This document shows, piece by piece, positions 5,319 through 9,343 of a stretch of 9,343 nt of DNA. The position numbers and the translations under genes are program-made. The number at the start of each line of letters is the position of its first letter. Position 1 is the stretch's first letter. This stretch comes from Gammaproteobacteria bacterium. Lineage in GTDB: Bacteria > Pseudomonadota > Gammaproteobacteria > DSM-16500. The DNA is taken from assembly GCA_013287025.1 (NCBI GenBank), contig JABDEN010000058.1:1-9343 (forward strand), given 5' to 3'. The notes below the pieces were generated by a model. That model searched no databases. It worked only from the letters and a program-made list of their open reading frames with translations, and was not told the origin of the DNA.

Positions 5319-7103
5319 GTGCGAATTCACACATTAAAGAACTCATTAGTTTTATTGTTGTTATGTTTCATGAGCGCCTTTGCTTATGCTTTGCCTTTTA
5401 ATATCGAGCCTAAAGCAGGTCAGCCATTTCCAACGACGGTCCAACCCGGTCAAACCGTGACGGCTTATTATACGGTGACGAATAACACGATTTCGCAGCG
5501 AAATGATAATTTTGTAAAATCCTTGCCTCAAAATGTCACTCAAGTCGTGAGTGGCGGTACATTTAGTGATACTTGCGGGAAAACGTTTAATTTAACTCAA
5601 AAAGGCTTACCGAATGATAGTTGTACTTTGCAATTAACTATTTCGGGCCCTGTTAAAAGTAATGATCAAAATAGATTGCTGGTATGTTTTCCAGGAGGAG
5701 TCACTTGCGCGGGTACCACAACGCCATTAAATGTGGTGCAAACGCCAATTGTGGGTTTAAGCTCGATTGTGGTGACACCTTTTTTAAATAATATTGATAT
5801 CAATGCTACAACACAAATGACGGCTGTTGGAGTTTATTCAGATGCTTCAACACAAGATTTAAGTTCCACTGTCGCATGGTTATCTTCTAACACAGCGGTG
5901 GCAACGATTTCTAATACAGGTATTGCAACAGGCATCAGTCACGGAAATACTACGATTACAGCCACATTCAATGGTCTTACCAGTAATAGCGCTATACTTG
6001 GGGTCGATAATCCGGTTTTTAGCATTGCTATCACACCTTCCGATCCAACTCAGCTGATTCCCGGAGGAACGACACAATATACAGCGGTAGCCACTTTTTT
6101 TGATCATTCCACAGGGGATATTACGTCATCCGCGACTTGGAATTCATCGAATACTGCTGTAGCCACTATTAATAATATTGCTCATCCAGGGCAAGCGACG
6201 GGCATTGCTTCTGGCACAACAAATATTACAGCAACGTTGGATAACGTTACGAGTAACTCAGCGGTTTTGAATGTGAATAATCTTTTATATACTACAATTC
6301 CAGAAGGGCTTGCGGTATCACCATTAGATGCGAATGGTGTTCCTCTTAGTCAAAACACAGTAACCCTAACTGAACCTATTCAAAGTATGGTAGTCAATAC
6401 AGCAAAAACTTACTTGTATGGGATATTCGAATCTGGATCTATTGCAGGAGTTCAATACGCCATTGATCCAAACGATGGTTCACTAACTTTACACAACGGA
6501 GGGTTCGAGATAGTAGGGTTATCTAATGAATTTGTATCTGCAGCAATTAATCCAACCGATACTTTCTATTACATTGCAGATCGAAACAATGGATTAGTTT
6601 ATTACTGTCCTATTTCTTCGCTAAATGGGTCTGTTAGTGCATGTCAAACAACGGGTAGTAATTTTGGTAGTGGTCCAACTTCAATTACTATTAATCCAGC
6701 AGGAACTCTTGCTTACATTACTAATGAGATTAGCGTTGTGGATTGCCCGATTGTTCAAACAGGTCCTGCTGCTGGAAGTTTAGGAGCTTGTTCACCACTC
6801 ACTACGACAAATATAAGTTCTCCAACGAATCTGACATTTTTAAATGCTACATTAGCTTACATTGGTGGTTTTGTTAGCCAACTTGTTTATTGCCCAGTTA
6901 ATCCAGATGGGACTTTTGGGACATGTAATGTAACCGGAAGTTCAGGAAACCAGACTTCTCCTGTAGTCATTAACTCAATCAACTCGCTGGCTTACATCAC
7001 AACTTCTTTAGATTATTGCACAATCAATTTAGATGGGACATTAACAAATTGTCAACCCAATTCATCCGGTTTTGAATTAGGTAATTCAGGAGCGGTTATT
7101 TAG
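5319..7103 (+). CDS. Secreted BIG2-domain beta-propeller protein
   Basis: The product is 594 residues, starting at GTG. The signal peptide likely ends after MSAFAYA (residue 24). Residues about 25-140 form a four-cysteine domain (86, 102, 123, 130) like that of the protein at 3047-4306; the last pair has the same C-x6-C spacing in both. Two bacterial Ig-like group 2 domains follow (about 146-229 and 232-319), each with the typical W-x-SSNTAVATI core, an ATGI-x-x-G turn and a TNITAT or TTITAT strand. Residues about 322-594 form about six propeller repeats. The last four have cysteine pairs (430/442, 476/491, 525/536, 567/578); the first two have none. The end (GNSGAVI) matches the start of a blade, as in the shorter paralogue. 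BIG2 domains are common in adhesins and surface proteins, so a stalk-and-head surface protein displayed with the upstream barrel is a reasonable guess. No enzyme motif is seen. Confidence 0.85.
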   Translation: MRIHTLKNSLVLLLLCFMSAFAYALPFNIEPKAGQPFPTTVQPGQTVTAYYTVTNNTISQRNDNFVKSLPQNVTQVVSGGTFSDTCGKTFNLTQKGLPNDSCTLQLTISGPVKSNDQNRLLVCFPGGVTCAGTTTPLNVVQTPIVGLSSIVVTPFLNNIDINATTQMTAVGVYSDASTQDLSSTVAWLSSNTAVATISNTGIATGISHGNTTITATFNGLTSNSAILGVDNPVFSIAITPSDPTQLIPGGTTQYTAVATFFDHSTGDITSSATWNSSNTAVATINNIAHPGQATGIASGTTNITATLDNVTSNSAVLNVNNLLYTTIPEGLAVSPLDANGVPLSQNTVTLTEPIQSMVVNTAKTYLYGIFESGSIAGVQYAIDPNDGSLTLHNGGFEIVGLSNEFVSAAINPTDTFYYIADRNNGLVYYCPISSLNGSVSACQTTGSNFGSGPTSITINPAGTLAYITNEISVVDCPIVQTGPAAGSLGACSPLTTTNISSPTNLTFLNATLAYIGGFVSQLVYCPVNPDGTFGTCNVTGSSGNQTSPVVINSINSLAYITTSLDYCTINLDGTLTNCQPNSSGFELGNSGAVI

Positions 7104-7112
7104 TTAAGCTTT

Positions 7113-7152
7113 AAAAAACCCCATTGTTAAGCAATTAGCAGTGGGGTTTTTT
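7113..7152. terminator. Bidirectional rho-independent terminator
   Basis: The left arm AAAAAACCCCATTG (7113-7126) pairs with CAGTGGGGTTTTTT (7139-7152), with one U-G wobble and a 12-nt loop. The A-tract on one side and T-tract on the other let it work on both strands. It sits 9 bp after the stop of the BIG2-propeller gene and 9 bp beyond the stop of the converging glycosyltransferase gene. Confidence 0.9.
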
Positions 7153-7161
7153 GCTAGAAAG

Positions 7162-8970
7162 TTATAACAAATCTTTATTCAATTGATATAAACGCGCATC
7201 CCATTTCGCGTGTTTCATCGGAATGGGAATGAGCAATCCGGGATGATTTTTTGAAACCTCAAGAATAGTTTCGCAATCTAGGGATTTTTTCACACAAAAA
7301 CTGGCAAAAACATAATCCGGTTGATAGGTTTTTAAATATTCATAAACGTTTTTTTCATTAAGCACATGTGGATGCGGTATAACGGTGGTATTCCCATAAA
7401 AAATAGCGGTCACATAGCGATCTGCCGAATAAATCTTTACATCTTTTTGCGTTAAAATATTTCGATAAACAAATTCCGCCTGATCATCAAAAAAATGATA
7501 GCTATTCGTAAGCTTTGCATTCAGCGGATGAACGTGTTCGGATGTGAAATGATGTAAGTCAATTTGACGAGTAAAAGAGGTGCTTACAAAAACCAAAAAT
7601 CCGATGACGAGAAAAAAAGGTGCAGCTTTTTTTGGAGTGAAATTCAAAAAATCCGTCATGACACGGGATTTTTTCAATTTCGTGATATTGAATGTATTAC
7701 CTAAATAGTCATTTGCTGCAACGAGTACAGCACAACAAACTAATAAATAAAGTCCCAAACGGATATGATAACTACCTAACGTAAACCATAAAATAAAGCC
7801 GGGGATGATAAAAAATAAAAGTAACACGGATCGATAAATGGAATGACGGCATGCAAAAATCGTTAAAATAAATAAAATTAATAAAGTGGGTTGTAAGATA
7901 AAATAATCTTGGATTGATCCAATGAATGATTTGAATAAAGCGAAGGAGGTGACATGTTCCTGTTTAAGGGAGGCAACCATGACACCTTCATTATCATAAA
8001 ACTTGCGGCCCGCGCCCGATAACCACACACCAGCTGGAATAAACAATAATAATAATGCTTTGGCGTCTAAGGAATCGATTTTTTTGTCGGTAATAAATTT
8101 AGCAATAATTAAGGCAGGAAATGCAAGATAACACCATAATAATCCCGGTTGTTTGCTAAGAGAGGCGGTAATACCGCAGAGTACTGCAAATAATAGATAT
8201 TCTTTTTTGGAGGGGTCGGTTAAGTATTTTAGTAATAGCATCAACGATGTTGCAATTGCTGCAGCCAGCATGGAATCCGCATAGCCCAATGCATGAAAAG
8301 TATAAAAATTAAATTGTAAAAAACCCGGAAAAACAACGATGCAAATCAGACATAAGTAAAACAATAAAAAATCTTTGGTTTTTTGGCTTGAAAATGCAAT
8401 GGCATTCATCATGGTAAATGGAAATGCAACTAATAAAACTTTAACGACACCTTGGTAATTAATATTTCCGAGTACATGATAACAGTATGAAATAAGGATG
8501 GAGAAAAAAGGTGGGTAACCAATAGTGTCAGGCACTTTTCCATGATAAAAAAGCAATCCCCAATAATTCCAGCTGGCGAGCGCATCGTTCGATCGAAATG
8601 AACTTAATCCGCAAAATGCAATAAGCGGTAATAAAATACCGAGATTAATGAGTAATAAATACAAATCATTTTTTTCCCAATCGAGCGTGTTTTTATTTGC
8701 GTATGATTTCACTCGAATAATAGAAATAAAAAATAATAGTAGGGTAATGCCAAGCACAATCGCATGTTGATACTTATGCAAAGTAAATAAAAAAAGTCCT
8801 ATGGAATTCACGAGTAAAATACTAATGATAGGAATGCTTGTTGCGAGAAGTGGAGAGCGAATTAATGAGGGAAAAAAAGCAAGCGCAGGCGAAATTAATA
8901 CAACAGTAAATAAAAAAATGGCTAAGGGAATATAACAAACGGCTGTGTAAAATATTTCGTATAAATCCAT
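7162..8970 (-). CDS. Multi-pass GT-C-like membrane glycosyltransferase
   Basis: The product is 602 residues with about 13-15 hydrophobic segments up to residue 467 and a soluble C-terminal domain (about 468-602). After the fourth segment comes a loop with FRSNDALASWNYWG (125-138) and then IGYPPFFSIL (150-159). An acidic residue here (Asp129) followed by W-N-x-W and Y-P-P is typical of bacterial GT39/ArnT-like GT-C enzymes. These use polyprenyl-phosphate sugars on the periplasmic side of the inner membrane. The acceptor cannot be told from sequence; lipopolysaccharide or a protein are both possible. The ATG is 6 nt after the stop of the GtrA-like gene, with AGGG (8975-8978) overlapping that stop, so they form an operon. 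In Gtr systems GtrA moves the lipid-linked sugar across the membrane and a GtrC-type enzyme transfers it, which suits this pair. The overall fold call is stronger than the substrate guess. Confidence 0.75.
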   Translation of the reverse strand: MDLYEIFYTAVCYIPLAIFLFTVVLISPALAFFPSLIRSPLLATSIPIISILLVNSIGLFLFTLHKYQHAIVLGITLLLFFISIIRVKSYANKNTLDWEKNDLYLLLINLGILLPLIAFCGLSSFRSNDALASWNYWGLLFYHGKVPDTIGYPPFFSILISYCYHVLGNINYQGVVKVLLVAFPFTMMNAIAFSSQKTKDFLLFYLCLICIVVFPGFLQFNFYTFHALGYADSMLAAAIATSLMLLLKYLTDPSKKEYLLFAVLCGITASLSKQPGLLWCYLAFPALIIAKFITDKKIDSLDAKALLLLFIPAGVWLSGAGRKFYDNEGVMVASLKQEHVTSFALFKSFIGSIQDYFILQPTLLILFILTIFACRHSIYRSVLLLFFIIPGFILWFTLGSYHIRLGLYLLVCCAVLVAANDYLGNTFNITKLKKSRVMTDFLNFTPKKAAPFFLVIGFLVFVSTSFTRQIDLHHFTSEHVHPLNAKLTNSYHFFDDQAEFVYRNILTQKDVKIYSADRYVTAIFYGNTTVIPHPHVLNEKNVYEYLKTYQPDYVFASFCVKKSLDCETILEVSKNHPGLLIPIPMKHAKWDARLYQLNKDLL

Positions 8971-8976
8971 GTTACC

Positions 8977-9343
8977 CTACGCTTGGTGCTTAGCCGAAAA
9001 AACAAATATTCTTTGAACGGTAAAATTAAAAATAAAAATGCAGACATCGGCAATTAATTTTCCATAATAAACATTCATGAAATGATTTCTTGTTAATGCT
9101 TCAATAAATAGGTAAGACAAAAGCATAGAAAATACCGCTAAGCTTACATATTTGATAAACTCTGATCTCCAATTATTTTCGGATTTGAATATCAGTTGTT
9201 TGCATAACGTAAAATTAAAAATTCCAGAAATCACTCGAGCGCCCGCGACACTGAAAAATAAATGATGCGTAAAAAAGTAAAAAAGGGTAAAGAATAAAAA
9301 ATCAACCGCGGCGCCGCTTAACGATCCTAAAATATAACGAAAA
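8977..9343 (-). CDS. GtrA-family membrane protein, N-terminus cut by window edge
   Basis: The open frame continues past a GTG at 9232-9234 to the right edge, adding 36 residues that begin FRYILGSLSGAAVDFLFF and continue through SVAGAR into VISGIFNF. With them the product (121 residues in the window) shows the GtrA pattern: a conserved first helix, then A-R-x-I-S-G-I-x-N-F before a K-x-x-x-F (about residues 35-52), two further helices, and a final N-F-x-x-x-R-x-x-V-F. Four membrane helices are visible. GtrA-type proteins are thought to flip undecaprenyl-phosphate-linked sugars. Only about 10-20 residues are probably missing, and the start is outside the window. It precedes the glycosyltransferase gene by 6 bp. 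A GtrB-type sugar transferase might lie further upstream, but that cannot be seen. Confidence 0.85.
   Translation of the reverse strand, partial: FRYILGSLSGAAVDFLFFTLFYFFTHHLFFSVAGARVISGIFNFTLCKQLIFKSENNWRSEFIKYVSLAVFSMLLSYLFIEALTRNHFMNVYYGKLIADVCIFIFNFTVQRIFVFSAKHQA

Noticed and set aside
5880..6107. Minus-strand cysteine-rich open frame opposite the BIG2 region
   Set aside because: It is the complement of the two BIG2 repeats, so its composition follows from the sense strand; no start signal supports it.
9232..9234. GTG as the start of the GtrA-like gene
   Set aside because: The frame stays open to the window edge, and the added 36 residues contain the first GtrA helices, so the real start is outside the window.

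Overview
The window looks like a piece of an AT-rich (roughly 40% GC by eye) gammaproteobacterial chromosome. The gene set fits a Legionellales-like bacterium: a QseBC/PmrAB-type two-component system, small outer-membrane barrels, secreted cysteine-paired beta-propellers and a TIGR03623-type nuclease. The order-level placement is an inference from family resemblance, not from a marker gene.

Layout. Positions 1-2156 (minus strand) hold an OmpR-family response regulator, then its sensor histidine kinase with an ATGA overlap, then, 7 bp further on, the first 46 codons of a probable PD-(D/E)XK DNA-repair nuclease that runs off the left edge. A 139-bp divergent promoter region separates this operon from the plus-strand block at 2296-7103. 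That block contains four exported proteins arranged as two consecutive cassettes. Each cassette is a small outer-membrane beta-barrel gene followed after 10-15 bp by a secreted beta-propeller gene with regularly paired cysteines. The second propeller protein also carries two bacterial Ig-like (BIG2) domains. Between the cassettes is a 205-bp intergenic region with a long hairpin made of two perfect 25-nt inverted arms, followed by a good extended -10 promoter. A bidirectional rho-independent terminator at 7113-7152 closes the block. From the right edge, on the minus strand, come a nearly complete GtrA-family membrane protein and a 602-residue GT-C-like membrane glycosyltransferase.

Most interesting point. 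The signal-peptide region of the second barrel gene contains four perfect tandem copies of the 7-bp unit GCGCATT (4541-4568). Gain or loss of one unit shifts the frame into a stop within 30 bp. This is the layout of a phase-variable contingency locus, and through polarity it could also affect the downstream BIG2-propeller gene. The working hypothesis is a duplicated surface-display or adhesion module: a barrel in the outer membrane and a disulfide-stabilised propeller outside it. One copy may be switchable by repeat slippage. The other lies next to the two-component system and has a perfect 8-bp inverted repeat over its promoter. None of this function has been shown; the sequence only shows the architecture.
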